From: Miscanthus floridulus | Taxonomy: Eukaryota > Streptophyta > Magnoliopsida > Poales > Poaceae | Length of the DNA: 64,000 nt | NCBI RefSeq assembly: GCF_019320115.1 | Contig: NC_089598.1 | Span: 81,054,059-81,118,058, forward strand | Direction of reading: 5' to 3' | Part shown: positions 22,150 through 34,673 of the stretch, in pieces | Layout: each line of letters starts with the position of its first letter | How positions within the stretch are numbered: the stretch's first letter is position 1 | Notes under the pieces: generated by a model | Database searches by the model: none | Seen by the model: the letters and a program-made list of their open reading frames with translations, nothing else | What the model was told of the DNA's origin: nothing | Made by a program: the position numbers and the translations under genes

Positions 22150-22985
22150 ATCTATCAACTATCATCGTCGTCTATTTTTTCTTCTCAAACCCTAATACCA
22201 AACATCTTACTTCTGAACTTTCAGAATCTTACAAATTACCTTCCTACTCTAGTTTAGAGTGGTTTTGAAGGCAGTTTTGTTTGTTTCTAGTTTAAAATAA
22301 TTTGGTAAACACTTGATAAGGTTTTTAAATTATATAAAATGTCTTTATGATTTTAAGATTTTCAAAAAAACTAGACATATATTAGGATACAAAAAAATGC
22401 AAATTAAATATTTAGAGCCCACAAAAACATCATTTAAAACTTTAAAAAGTTAGGTGTAACTCTAGGAAAATAGGAAAAATATTCAAAGAAATATAAAAAA
22501 TTCTAATTGATGCATAAACATGTTTTGAAAACTTTGCATGACAAGCGATGGTTGCTTATTATGTTATTTGTTGTGAAAAGTTTCAAAAACACATTACATA
22601 TCAATAGAATGTTTTGGGAGGGTGAGGGTTTTAAATGTTTTGGATATATTTTTTCTATTTTTTCTAGAGCTAAATCTATTTTTTTTGAAGCATCTAGAAA
22701 TATTTTCATGAGCTATAAAGATTTTATTTGAATTGGTAATATACCAATCTATCTTCATTTTTCTTTGAAATTTTTAGAAGCTAGAGAGATTTTCTATGGT
22801 TTAAAAATATCATCAAGTATTTTTTGAACTTTTTAACTAAAAAATATAAAACTGCCTTCAAAACTACTCAAAACTAGGCATGGAGATAGTTTGAATAGTT
22901 TTGAGAGTTTAGTGATAAGATGTTTGGTTAGAGTTTGAGGAGAAAAATCAAACTACGGCGATAGTTCAAAGTATGTCCAACCATA
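22150..22985. mobile_element. Inverted-repeat element of about 0.8 kb
   Basis: The left arm (about 22157-22290) contains CTCAAACC, CCAAACATCTTA and GTTTTGAAGGCAGTTTTG. The right arm (about 22850-22985) is its inverse. The interior is AT-rich and non-coding. The arms are imperfect and I found no convincing target duplication. Confidence 0.6.
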
Positions 22986-24885
22986 TTTCTTAAACTCACT
23001 CTCTAATTCTCATTTGGAGAGTCATTTGAATAAAAAATGATCTCTATATTTTTTCTACCTTCCAATAACTTCTCTATATCTTGTGCGTACTTTAGATAGT
23101 CAACTTCACTCTCTATCTTTGGTTAGCGAGAAACTAGGAATAGAGGATGACAATATTTAAAGATCCAATTGAAGAAACTAAGGATATTTTTTCACCGAAA
23201 TCTCTCTTTCTTTCAATACAAAAGGATATAAAGAGACTCCTAGAATTGCTCCCCTAAGCAACTAGTCTATACCATCAGTTTTACTCACAGATCCGCTATG
23301 TGTCTTGATGTGGTTCTCGTCCCCGTGATGTAAGAACTCACGTGCAGAGTAGATAGCAGTCGACGGGAGACAAGGGCAGAGCCCGGTTGAGACCAAGGTG
23401 GTGGGTCATGACTCATGATCCTCCTTGTTCAACTTAGGTCTTGTTTGGATGCTCATATATTCACCTCAATCCATGTATGTTGGGTGGATTGGTATTGTCA
23501 CATGCTCGGAAAGGGACCCCGTCAGGGCCCATGGTGGCTACCTGACCGCTCTAGAGATTCATCATCATTGAACCACCAACCATCAACAACAACGAAGAAT
23601 GAGGAGCAATAGTAAATGGGAAAAGTAGGGTAAAAAGTATAGTAGATTGATTTTTTTGTCAATTGGATAGATGAATCTCTCATTCAGTCATGATCCTATC
23701 ATATAAATAGAGATGGTTGGTTTTATTCTAGTAGGAAATATATTCCACACACAATTTACAAGTTTCCCACGAGATCGGAGAAGTTTGCAACAAAGAAATC
23801 ACGATTTTGACTTGGCCTGACAAAATCGGCTCGGACTGGTTTCAAAAAACGACCTGGGTTGGTTTAAATAGTGCACGATGACTTTGCTAAAGAAATCGGT
23901 CTGGGTTAGTTTTGTGTGCTGTGCGACCCAGAGCCCTAAACTAGTCTAGGTCGGTTTTCCATGTTTCTTCACAAATTTATCCAAATTCCATCTCTTTTGA
24001 GTGCACATGATTTTCTTGTTCCATCTTCAGTTTCCCGATAATATCTTGGCTGTCAACATATCTCTTCCTCCTGGTCCTGGACAAGTGGAAAAAATACTTG
24101 TCTTTCTATGTTTTTACATTTGCTACCATATGAAAGTACTGTATATCTCTATCTCTTCAGAGCAAAATAGTTGTTTTTTTGCGAAACCATTCAGCATTAA
24201 AGATGCTAGCCTTTCCTTAAGACTATGTTTTAAATCAATCTCAAGTTGACTCAAAGGTGTACTACTCAGCTTCTTTTCTTGTCTAGCACATCTACCCTCA
24301 AAATTTTATGCGCGGGGAAAGAAGGTAGGAAAGAAGAACAAAATAAGACGTGCCAATGGTGACAGCTGAGCACACACGCATAGGCAAAGCGCTATGACCA
24401 GGTCGTCGTCGCCATACGACGCATTCGCTGATCAGGCCACCACAATGGCACCCGCGCATGGCAGATTAGGCCGAGTTGGCACGACCGATGGGAAATTGGG
24501 ATGGGAAGGGAAGGGATTGGGATGAAGCTGAGGCGAGGCAAGGCCGGCGGGGCACACGGCAAGGGAAGGATGCGACATGGAATGGAACGGCCACGATCAA
24601 GGATCGGTCGAAGTCAGAGGAAGCTGCTTGCTGCCCAGTTTGTTGGGTGCGGAAGGATGCAACGCGATGCTATGGCGGCTACGTTACGTTCTTCCTGACC
24701 CCCACAATGCGCTATGCCCGGTGCCTAGCGGGCACGAGAATATCAAGGCGCTTTCTTCGTCCGTACCTTTTCCAAAATTCCTTTCCCCAATCCCCACCTG
24801 CAAGCTGGACTCGCTCTCTCGCTTTCTCTTCTCCTCAGCTGCCTCATCACTGCGTGCGACTGCAGCAACAACATTCCCACGAGTA
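22986..24885. other. Intergenic; possible displaced tetraspanin upstream region
   Basis: No recognisable gene. The last 200 bp are CT-rich (CTCGCTCTCTCGCTTTCTC), like a plant 5' leader or promoter-proximal region, and directly abut the hAT left end. Before the hAT insertion this DNA was contiguous with the sequence at 44428. Confidence 0.45.
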
Positions 24886-25086
24886 TAGTTGGCCATTCGG
24901 CACTAACACGATGGGTGAGCCCAGGCATGACATGGAAAAGCATGGCCCAGGCATGGCCCCACCCAGCTAGCATCATGCTCGTGCCTAGCATGGCCTGACC
25001 ATAGTGCCGTGCCTTGGCCACTAAGTCAGCCCATAGTGCCGACCTAGGCACGGCACGCCTAAATAGGCCGGCACGGCTGTGGCACA

Positions 25087-25559
25087 GCTCCTCCCCTTAG
25101 AGCCATCGGATTTGCCTATTGGAGGGAGAGGTATATATACCGCCTCGCCCCTGGACCCTAACCCTAATTCATTTTCATCCCCGCTCTCTCTCTCTCCTAT
25201 CTTGCTCTCTCGTCTCTCTACTGCGATGATGACACTCCACTCCTCTCTTCTTCTTCCCCTTCAGTGGCCTCTTGAGCCACTAGTGGCCAGCACGGTTGCG
25301 GCATGGCTCCTCCCCTCAGAGCCATCGGATCCCCCTCCCTTGCTCCATCCGATCATCGGATTTGCCCATTGGAGGGAGAGGTATATATATACCACCTCGC
25401 CCATGGACCCTAACCCTAATTCATTTTCATCCTTGCTCTCTCTCTCCTGTCTTGCTCTCTCGTCTCTCCATTGTGACAATGACTCTCGACTCCTCTCTTC
25501 TTCTCCCTCTCTGGTGGCCTCTTGAGGCACCGGTGGTCGGCACTAGCACACGACACGGC
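25087..25559 (+). repeat. Tandemly duplicated promoter-like block of the hAT
   Basis: Two copies start at 25087 and 25306 (GCTCCTCCCCT[TC]AGAGCCAT). Each holds a TATATATA box (25131-25139 and 25383-25391), CCTAACCCTAATTCATTTTC and a CT-rich tract. Copy 2 has an extra roughly 30 bp near its start. They lie upstream of the transposase reading and probably represent its core promoter and leader. Confidence 0.75.
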
Positions 25560-25758
25560 ATAGTACCATCCTCTTCTTGATCTCACATCATCGATGTAGC
25601 CTCGTCCTCTCCTTGTTGTCCTTGTCTTTGTCTCCGTCGACCTCACCGATGTCGGCTGCTCTAGTGCTCTGGATTCGAATCCGTTGAGGAACCAGGGGAT
25701 CAGATCTATGTTTCGTCGACGTTGCCGGCGATTCAGGTGCTCCGGCTATGAAGGTAAC

Positions 25759-27201
25759 TGAAAGGATCAAGATACCCAAGAGGGGAGGTAAATTAGGCTA
25801 ATTCTAAATTTCTTTGCAATAATAAAACTCTACGGTTAGCCCAATTAACCCCTTATGCCTAGAAAGTGTTTCTATTGATCAAATGCACAAAAGTTTAGCA
25901 CTCTAAGTTCCAATCCTACTCTACCATGGCAATTCTAGGAATGTAAATGACAAGAATTGAATTGCTCAAAGTAAATGCTCAAAGTAAAGAGAGAAGGAGG
26001 AACGCGGTGATGTTTTGCCGAGGTATCGGAGAGTCGCCACTCCCCACTAGTCCTCGTTGGAGCACCCACACAAGGGTGTAGCTCCCCCTTAATCCACGCA
26101 AGGATCAAGTGCTCTCTATGGGTTGATTCTTCGACACTCCATCGTGGTGAATCACGCACAACCGCTCACAACTCGAGTTGGGTCATCCACAAGCACTACC
26201 GGATGATCACTAAGCTCTCAATCACCACCAAGCTGTCTAGGTGATGGCGATCACCAAGAGTAACAAGCATGATCTCTCACTTGACCACGACAAGCCTAAT
26301 GAGAAGGGTGGATGCACACTTTGCTACTCTTGATCTCACTAATGAGGGCTCTCTTTGGGATTCTCAAATCTCAATCACCTCACTAGGACCTTGCTCTTCT
26401 TGGCACTCTCAAGGATGTTTCTCAGCTGTTGAAATAAGCAAAAGTACCCCCACACATGAATGGAGGACGTATTTATAACATGGGCTGAAAAACGAACCGT
26501 TACATGCCTCTGCGGGGTGACTGGATGCGCCGGTCAGTTCACCCCGAACTCTAGTGTTTAAAGTGTGACCAAACGCTGGCCAGTGTCTGGTCAGCACTGA
26601 CCGGACACGTTCAGTCATGATTTTCCCTCTCTGGAACCTTACTGGAGTCGACCAAACGCTGGCCCTTAGCGTCCGATCACTTCCAGATGACTTCACTTTG
26701 ATCAAATGAACTGACCGGACTCTGCACCAGCGTCCGATCACACCGAAGCCAGCGTCCTATCAGCATTTGACCCTCCATTCACTTCCAACTTTTGATCATT
26801 CGTGAATGAAGTTTGCTCCAATGGATCTAAGGGCTTTTTAGGAGCTACCTAGTGCTAGGTTTAGCAAGTGTGCACCACACCTAACCCACTAGACTCACCT
26901 AGGTCAAGCTACCCTTCCATACCCCCCTTAATAGTACGACCAAAGGAAAAACAAAGTCCTAAACTACTCTAAGTGTCTCTTCAACTCCAATCGACACTCA
27001 GAACTAGTCCATCCTTAACCTTGTCGGTCATCCTTTGAAAACCGAAATGATTTCCATCATAGGGGCATGACCACCATGATAGCCCAATCGATCTCCATTA
27101 CCATGACCTAACTTAATTGTCTCTACAAAACACACGTTAGTTATAGTAATCACGTATTGTTATTAATCACCGAAACCCAACTAGGGGCCTAGATGCTTTC
27201 A
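25759..27201 (-). repeat. 3' LTR of the copia element
   Basis: TG...CA ends, bounded outward by GTAAC and inward by the polypurine tract. It contains several copies of the motif GCGTCCG[GA]TCA and its inverse (26520-26760). It lacks a segment of roughly 20 bp (GACCGGACGCTCCGGTCATG type) that is present in the other LTR at about 38145-38175. Confidence 0.93.
26470..26477 (-). promoter_or_regulatory. TATA box in the copia 3' LTR
   Basis: The inverse of TATTTATA reads TATAAATA on the minus strand. It is conserved at 38099-38106 in the other LTR, so it is the likely core promoter of the element. Confidence 0.6.
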
Positions 27202-27202
27202 A

Positions 27203-27216
27203 TCTCCCCCTTTTTG
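27203..27216 (-). promoter_or_regulatory. Polypurine tract of the copia element
   Basis: Plus-strand TCTCCCCCTTTTTG reads CAAAAAGGGGGAGA on the minus strand, directly before the LTR. This is the expected plus-strand priming site. Confidence 0.85.
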
Positions 27217-27679
27217 GTGATTGATGACAATACTATCTCGAGTATGAGAAAGAGTTGAGGTTTTTGACATGCTTGGTTCATATAAGCTTTTGGCAATAAG
27301 AACAAAAGTGTTAGGCAAGCTTATATGACTCAAGCCAACATGATGTACTCAAAAGATATGAAATAAGCATGAGTACAAGTAATAAAGCTCATTCGCATCT
27401 GAGTAAAATGTGGAAGCAAAGCAAATGAGCATAGCACAAGTGATATGACATGTAAATAATTCAAAGTAGAAAGCACACATGTCATATATCACGATCACGT
27501 AGATATCACTATCACATAAATATAGTTTGATGCATAAAAGTAAACACACACATGCATAATAATGTAGCACACATAAAACTCCAAATGTAATAGATAGTCT
27601 AAGTAAACTAAGCTCCCCCTAAGTCGCTCCCCCTAAGTCTAGCATACTCGATCCCTCTCCCCCTTTGGCGTCAAACACC

Positions 27680-30152
27680 AAAACCTAAGGGTCGGTCGGC
27701 GGGGCTACAGCGGACGAGTCAGGCGCTGAGGTATGAGGAGCAAGCTGGAACTGAGTGCCGTCATCATCTGAACCAGAGCTCTGAGCTATCTAACCCTCTA
27801 TAGCTGGAAGCAACGCTGAAGCGGTCTAGGTCAGATCAACAACTGGAGCTGCTGTAGACTGTGCAGGTATGACTAGAGCAGCTAGCTCTGATGATACCAC
27901 TGATGAAGGGAGCGTCTCTATAGTCCTGGTAATAGGTGCAACTATAGAAGGACCTAGGACATGCAAATATGGCAGAGTAGGCTACCCTGTCAACTCACTA
28001 AAAGATGCACCAAGGCTCCTAGACACTGTAGTCTCTGGCACTAGCAGCGAGGAAGTCTGAGCCGGTGTGAAGCCCATTTGGAGAGGTGTGAATTGCGGAG
28101 CTAACATGGGTGAAGCAAACCACTAGGACACATGCTCTGTAGGTGAAGCAAACTATGCTAGTGACTGTCCCTGACTCTGAAGCCCACTAGGCTATAACGC
28201 TGGAGTCATAGAAGTGGTGGCAGGCTGACCAAGCAAGGGTGAAGACTGTGGCGGTGGAACCCCAATAGCTATCACTACATGCTACATAAATCCAAGGAGC
28301 TACTGCTGCATGAGGAGCTGCTGCTGATGCATGGCCTGCTACTACTGTTATATGGCCTGCTGCTACCGCTGAAACTCATCCTATTGAGCCTGGAACTATG
28401 CAAAAGTAGCGGCGGTCTCCTGAGCCTGGCGAGTCTGATCCTGCCTCATCCGCTCAAGTATGGCAAGTAGAGTGGGGTCAATCTGCGATGTAGATGGAGC
28501 TGAACTGGAGCTACCGGCCTCATGATCATGTCGTCGAGGAGGCATCTGAGGGATATCGTGGTAGTCCTCATCTGAGCTGTCACTAGGGTTGCTCTTGACC
28601 ATCCCCTCCTACTAAGCATCAAGCTGCTCCTCCTCTATAGCTGCTATGCCCCTAATAGTATCATCCTGCTGGGCTGCAGTCTCTAGAACCTCTGGACGAT
28701 GATGCGACTGGCTAGGTGCACTCGGTGTACTATGGTGGATCATCAGAGTCAGGTTATATGCAGGGAACTCTATCGTAGCACCACTATACTTAGCTAGCAT
28801 CTCAGGTGGCCTCACTTTAACTGCCTTGTGAATAAGAAATGTGATCCAGTGGGCATAGGGCAACTGTCGGTGACCTCTAAACCCCTTAGCAATAGTATCC
28901 TCCATCTCTGATAGAAGGAGATTCTAAATATCAAATATCGTCTGCTGCATCAGATAGTTCAGTGGCCACAACTGTATGCGAGTCAAGCCCTCGCGATACC
29001 CCATCCTTGGAAGCAGTGTCCTCCTCATAATGGCATCAAGCACTCTAGCAGTAGGAGTAAGATCACTAGGTGTCCTGCTAGACCCCTCGCCGAATGGCTC
29101 TATGAAGCAATGGCAGACTAGATCAGTAGGGGACACCATCCCACCATGAGGACGTCTAGGGGGCGCTGTCTGTCCATAGCAAACCTCATGTAGCTAGATG
29201 GGCTGCTCCTAAAGCCTAAGTATCTCTCTGACCCTAGTGCTCGTCAGCCTATAATCTCTACCACTGAATGCAAAGTGTATGAATCTGTGCTGTGGGTCAA
29301 TCCAGAGAGAAGCATAGAACTAGCGGACCCAAGATAGAACATATAAGCCTATCCATCCAAGTAAATCTATTGACCCTGGCAGGTAAGATAGGTAGGGACG
29401 AACATGCTCTCCAGCTGCTACAACAATAGACTCTATGTTGCACACCCTCTGAGATCTTAAAACAGCTCCACTGTTAAGATATGCATTGTAGAAATCCTCA
29501 TGCAGTGGTGTGTAGAAGTCCTCAGAAGCTCTGTCATCCCTCCTCGACGGGAACCACTGCTCAAAGTCCACAAATCTAAGCTGCTGCACCTGCTTGGCCA
29601 TGGTGACCCTCAGATCTAGATGAGTCACTAGAGGCGGACCCTGTGGTCTGGGCGATGGACAAGAACCCCCCCCCCCCGCTGTGTATCTGCCCTCGGTGTG
29701 ACTGGAGCACAGGTACGACCAGAGCGGCGAAGCTGTGGCTGAGGTGCCTGCTCTGTGTCCTCGGCCTGTTGTCCCTCCTGAGTCTGCTCTGCTGCCTATG
29801 GCTCCTGCTGTGACTCCCCCTAAGGCTGACTCTCATCCAAGACAACTCGCCATCCTGCAACTATGATAGTCCTAGCTAGACCACCATGACAGCGCTCAAC
29901 CTGCTCTAGTGCGTCCCTCGTAGATGGAGAGAGCTGATCTACAATAACAACACCACTGCGAGCACCTCCTCTCTCGGCATGCTCTATGGCCTCTGTAACT
30001 ACGGCTGCTCTAGCTGTGTCTACATCTGGATACTTCCGCTTCTTTATTGCAAGTTTCTTTATCACCTTGCCTTTTGGATTTGTAGGCAAGCGAGGCGGGT
30101 GTCTCAGATCCACATCACCGGGACCACCTCCAACATTCTTGACGTGAACCAT
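27680..30152 (-). pseudogene. Extra ORF downstream of copia pol (env-like position)
   Basis: The minus strand carries a broken frame downstream of RNase H. It starts near MVHVKNVGGGPGDVD (30152) with a Lys-rich segment (KVIKKLAIKKRKYPD). A domain follows with FVDFEQWFPSRRDDRA, EDFYNAYLNSGAV, RPYLSYLPGSIDLLG, FYASLWIDPQHRFIHFAF and LLPRMGYREGLTRIQLW, and the tail is Gln/Ser/Pro-rich. The middle domain resembles the family annotated in plants as 'putative plant transposon protein'. Position and orientation match the env-like ORF of SIRE elements, but I see no signal peptide or clear membrane span. A poly-C run (about 29668-29680), a frameshift and many stops break it. Confidence 0.65.
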
Positions 30153-31828
30153 CGGTTGGATCTAAAAAGAACAACTGCCGCTGACAAGAAACAACTGTCA
30201 ACTATCACTTCCGAGGCTTGGCCTCGATCCGTACTCATGAGCTTGACCCCGAGTTGACTGACAACTACAAAAAGGACCTCAACGGCACCGACTCGCTGCA
30301 TGATAGAATAGATAGGATATACAAGTAATTTTAATTATTCATCTAGAGATACAAAATCCTAAGAAAGCAAGCAATTAGGTGTGAAATTGAATCAAGGGCT
30401 TGCTACCTGATGAACCGGCGAAACAACGAGAAGAGGAACAGATCGGGGAACCACCGGGTCAGCAACTGGAGGTTAGGGTTGGCGACGCACTGCGATGAAT
30501 CAGCGAGGAGAGCAGTGGCTAGGGCATCGACGGCGATGAAGCTAGGGCATGACGACGCTGGAGCTAGGGCACGATGGCGTAACGGCTGATGAGCGGGAGC
30601 GCACAGACACGAGGAGGCATGGTGGAGCAGCACGGGCTTGCGGCGGCGCTGGTGCGAAGTAGGGTGGCTCGGCCATAAGAGCTCAGCGGTGGAACTTGCT
30701 GCGTGGCTAGGGTTCAGCGCCTAGGTTTGGTGGTGGAGCTTGCTACGCGGCGAGCTTACTGAGGTAGCACCTAGGGCTATTGTATGGGGGCAGTGGCCCG
30801 AAGCAAAGGCATGGGGCACTAGCGCTGGAGCGTGGGTGACGACGGGCGGGACAGCGGCGGTGGAGGCTAGCTCGGTGGCTAGGGCGCAATGGTGATGCAG
30901 CTCAGAAACGAAGGCACGGCGGCGATGATGGTGGATTAGGTAAAGACGCGCATGGTGAATAGGGTTATATGGGGGTCCCCCGCGTGTTAGAAAAGGAAAC
31001 AGGAAAAGAATCCAGAACGCGCATGTTTTCTACTGACCAGACGGCCCGGTGGCAGCGACCGGACGCGGTCGATTCCAGAGGGGTCCAAATCCCCTAGAAT
31101 CATGACCAGACACGTCCGATGGACATCGACCGGACGTAGCCAGAGTCCGGTGCAAGCTACCATCATCGTCTTTGATCGACCGGACGTTGGATCACCATCT
31201 GATCGGACGCTGGGAGAACACGGTTTTAGCGTCCGGTCACTCCTTCGTAGCAGGTTCACCTCCTGTGAACTGACCAGACACTGGACTTCAGAGTTTGGTG
31301 CAGCGTCCGGTCACTCCTTTTCTCGTGAATCTTCAAAGTCCTTTGTGCTGCCTGTTCCCAATTAAGTCCTAACTCTAATAAGATCCAAATAAACACTAAT
31401 TGGGACTGATGTGAGTGACCTCTCTCAAACCCTCATGTTTTTCAAAAATATTTTGCCTTAGGCTATTATTCTTTTTTATGAAAATAGGCAATAAGAGGGC
31501 AATTGAAGATAAACGATAAAACAACATTCATGCATTTGCAATGCAATACTTGAAGATAAATCTAGTTGCTTATCAAGTTTGATCCAAGGTTAAGCTTCTT
31601 CACACGCTTTATGGCGGTTATCTTAACCATGTTAGACAAGCCCTATATGCATTACCAAAAATTAAACATGTTGTATATTACAATGCAATGCAAGGGACAA
31701 CACAAGCTCATTTTTAGTGAAGTTACTAAAATCAAGAACATTGAGCTCATTCCGCAATCGACAAAAAGTCGCCTCATCTAGCGGTTTAGTGAAGATATCC
31801 GCTAATTGATCCTCAGACCTTACACCTT
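30153..31828 (-). other. Non-coding spacer of the copia element
   Basis: Lies between RNase H and the extra ORF. 31020-31320 contains repeated GACCGGACG / CGTCCGGTCAC motifs like those in both LTRs. 30400-30950 is GC-rich with no recognisable protein. Confidence 0.6.
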
Positions 31829-33526
31829 CTAATGATATATCATTTTAGCAACATGATCTCTAAGAAAGTGATGGCGGATATCTATGTGCTTGGTGTGAGA
31901 GTGTTGAACCAGATTATTTGCAAGTTTTACCGCACTTTCATTGTCGCACAAAAGAGGTACTTTATCTAGAACTATACCATAGTCTAGCAAAGTTTGTTTC
32001 ATGTAAAGTATTTGTGCACAACAAGCACCCACGGCAATGTATTCTGCTTCGGCGGTGGACAAAGCCACACTATTTTGCTTCTTGAAGGACCAAGACACAA
32101 GTGATCTACCAAGCAAATGGCACCCTCCGAATGTGCTTTTTCTATCAACTTTGCACCCGGCATAATCCAAATCGGAATAGCCAATTAATTCAAATATAGC
32201 TCCTTTGGGATACCAAAGGCCAATGCTTAGTGTGTGCTTAAGATACCTAAGGACTCTTTTTACGGCAATTAAATGAGTTTCCTTAGGATTAGCTTGAAAT
32301 CTTACACACATACACACACTAAACATGATGTCGGGCCTAGATGCGGTTAAATATAACAAGCTACCAATCATAGAGCGGTAGATAGTTTGATCAACCGTGT
32401 TACCTCCCTCATCTAGGTCGAGATGTCCATTAGTTGGCATTGGTGTCTTGATTGGCTTACATTCATCCATCTTGAATCTCTTGAGAAGATCATTTGTATA
32501 TTTCTCTTGAGAGATAAAAATCCCTTCTCTTATTTGTTTGATTTGAGAACCAAGAAAGAATGTAAGCTCTCCAATCATCGACATCTCGAACTCCTTCAAC
32601 ATCAATTCACCAAACTCTTTGCAAGAATCTTCATTTGATGATCCAAAGATGATATCATCAACATACACTTGACAAATGAAGATGTATCCATCAAGCTTCT
32701 TGGTGAATAGTATGGTGTCGACCTTCCCGATGGTGAAGCCCTTCTTAATGAGGAAGTCCCGTAGGCGCTCATACCAAGCTCTTGGGGCTTGCTTAAGCCC
32801 ATATAATGCTTTGGACAACCTATAAACATGATTAGGATATCTAGGGTCTTCAAACAAGAGAGGATGATCAACATAGACTAGTTCATTAATAAAGTCATTT
32901 AAAAATGCACTTTTCACATCCATTTGATATAGTTTCATTTCATGATGTGATGCATATGCAAGGAGGATACAAATGGCTTCTAGTCTTGCAACCGGTGCAA
33001 AGGTCTCTCCAAAATCCAATCATTCAACTTGAGAGAACCCCTTTGCAACTAGTCTTGCCTTGTTCCTCACAACTACGCCTTGATCATTTTGCTTGTTGCG
33101 GAACACCCACTTTGTTTCAATGACTCTTGCTCCTTTTGACCGCTCTTCAAGAGTCCAAACTTCATTGCGGGTGAAGTTGTTCAACTTCTCATGCATGGCA
33201 TTTATCCAATCCGGATCTTGAAGAGCTTCTTCTACCTTGGTAGGCTCATAGCAAGAGACAAAAGAGTGATGAGCAATAAATGAAGCAAGTTTTTGTAAGC
33301 GAGTCATTACACCCTTTGATGGACTCCCTATGATGAGATCTTGTGGATGATCTTGTAGTAGAGGTGTATTTCTTCTATTGACCACTTGAGGAGGAGGTTG
33401 TAGAGCATCAACATCTTGTGCTTGTACCACCATTTGATCATGGGAGACATGGGTGTCTTCATTTTCTACTCTCCCATCTTTATCATCATCTTGTGGCACA
33501 TTTAATGAAGAAGGTGGATCAATCAC
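31829..33526 (-). pseudogene. Copia reverse transcriptase and RNase H
   Basis: One frame runs from 33526 to 31829 except for an in-frame TGA at 33017-33019 just before LDFGETFAPVARLEA. Upstream is the linker and start of the RT domain (WTLEERSKGARVIETKWVF). Downstream are MDVKSAFLN, the catalytic YVDDIIFGS, FFLGSQIKQ and the RNase H residues in GYSDLDYAGC, STAEAEYIAVGA and LLCDNESAVKLA, ending RHHFLRDHVAKMIYH. RT copies element RNA to DNA in the particle and RNase H removes the RNA. All visible catalytic residues are present; the stop and broken neighbours disable the polyprotein. Confidence 0.93.
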
Positions 33527-34649
33527 TTGTACATCATCTTTAGGCTTGATGTCTCTAACCGGATGTTCTTCATAGCCTCCCTCAATGGTTCATCACCTAC
33601 ATCATCAAGATTCTCATGTGCTCCTTGGGAGCCATTAGATTTATCAAATTCCACATCATATGTTTCTTCAACCAAGCTGATGGCATGATTAAATACTCTA
33701 TATGCTTTGGACTTTAATGAGTAACCAATAAGAAAACCAATATCACAACGTCTTTGAAACTTCCTTAGGTGTTGTCGCTTCTTGTAGATGTAGCATTTGC
33801 AACCAAACACCCTAAAGAAGGAGACGTCCGACTTCTTCCCATTGAGCAACTCATAAGGTGTCTTGCCAAGGAACTTTTGAAGGAATAGGCGGTTGGATGC
33901 ATAGCATGCGGTGTTGATAGCTTCCGCCCATAGAGCTTCGGGGGTATTGTACTCATCAAGCATTATTCTTGCAAGGGTGATCAATGTCCGGTTCTTCCTC
34001 TTAACTACACCATTTTGTTGAGGAGTATATGTTGCAGAGACCTCATGTTTGATTCCAACTTCATCACAATAGGCTTTTATGTTTGTGTTGTCAAATTCCT
34101 TCCCATTGTCACTTCTTATCTTCTTGAGCTTCACATCAAATTCATTTTGTGCTCTCTTGGCAAACTTCTTGAAGTATGATGCAACTTCGGATTTGTCATG
34201 AAGGAAGAATACCCATATCTTGAATAGTCATCAATAATCATATGACAATAAAGATTTCCTCCCAAACTCTTGTATGTTGTTGGCCCAAATAAGTCCATAT
34301 GAAGGAGTTCTAGCACTCTTGTGATTGACATGAAAGCTTTGGTTGGATGAGTATTTGCAACTTGCTTGCCGGCTTGACATGCACTACAAAGCTTGTCCTT
34401 CTCAAACTTCACATCCTTCAACCCTCCCACCAAATCATTCTTCATTAGCTTCTTGAGTGAGCTCATCCCAACATGAGCAAGTCTTCTATGCCATAGCCAC
34501 CCAAGTGTTGTTTCGGTGAATAGACAAGTCTTCAAATTTACATCTTCGGAGGTGAAATCCACTAGATATAGGTTGTTGTATCTAAATCCTTTGAATATCA
34601 CTTGATCATCATCCTTCTTAGATACAACAACTTCCTTCTCAGTGAACAA
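33523..34649 (-). pseudogene. Copia GAG-pre-integrase and integrase
   Basis: The N-terminal HHCC zinc region is visible (LWHRRLAHVGMSSL then CSACQAGK), followed by the first two acidic active-site regions (ELLHMDLFGPT and IIDDYSRYG). A frameshift then separates this from the rest of the core at 34134-33523 (IRSDNGKEFDN, TPQQNGVVKRKNRTL). In that last motif the residue normally occupied by the third catalytic acid, Glu, is Lys (AAG). The frame also ends early through a second disruption near 33540. The protein would insert element cDNA, but with the acid lost and the frame broken it cannot. Confidence 0.9.
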
Positions 34650-34673
34650 GCATTGGAAGCCAAGATCACATAA

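Noticed and set aside
24476..24970. 164-codon plus-strand frame
   Set aside because: GC-rich low-complexity translation that crosses the hAT left boundary; no domain seen.
27349..27570. 73-codon minus-strand Cys/Tyr-rich frame
   Set aside because: It is AT-rich sequence between the copia LTR and the extra ORF, with no supporting feature.
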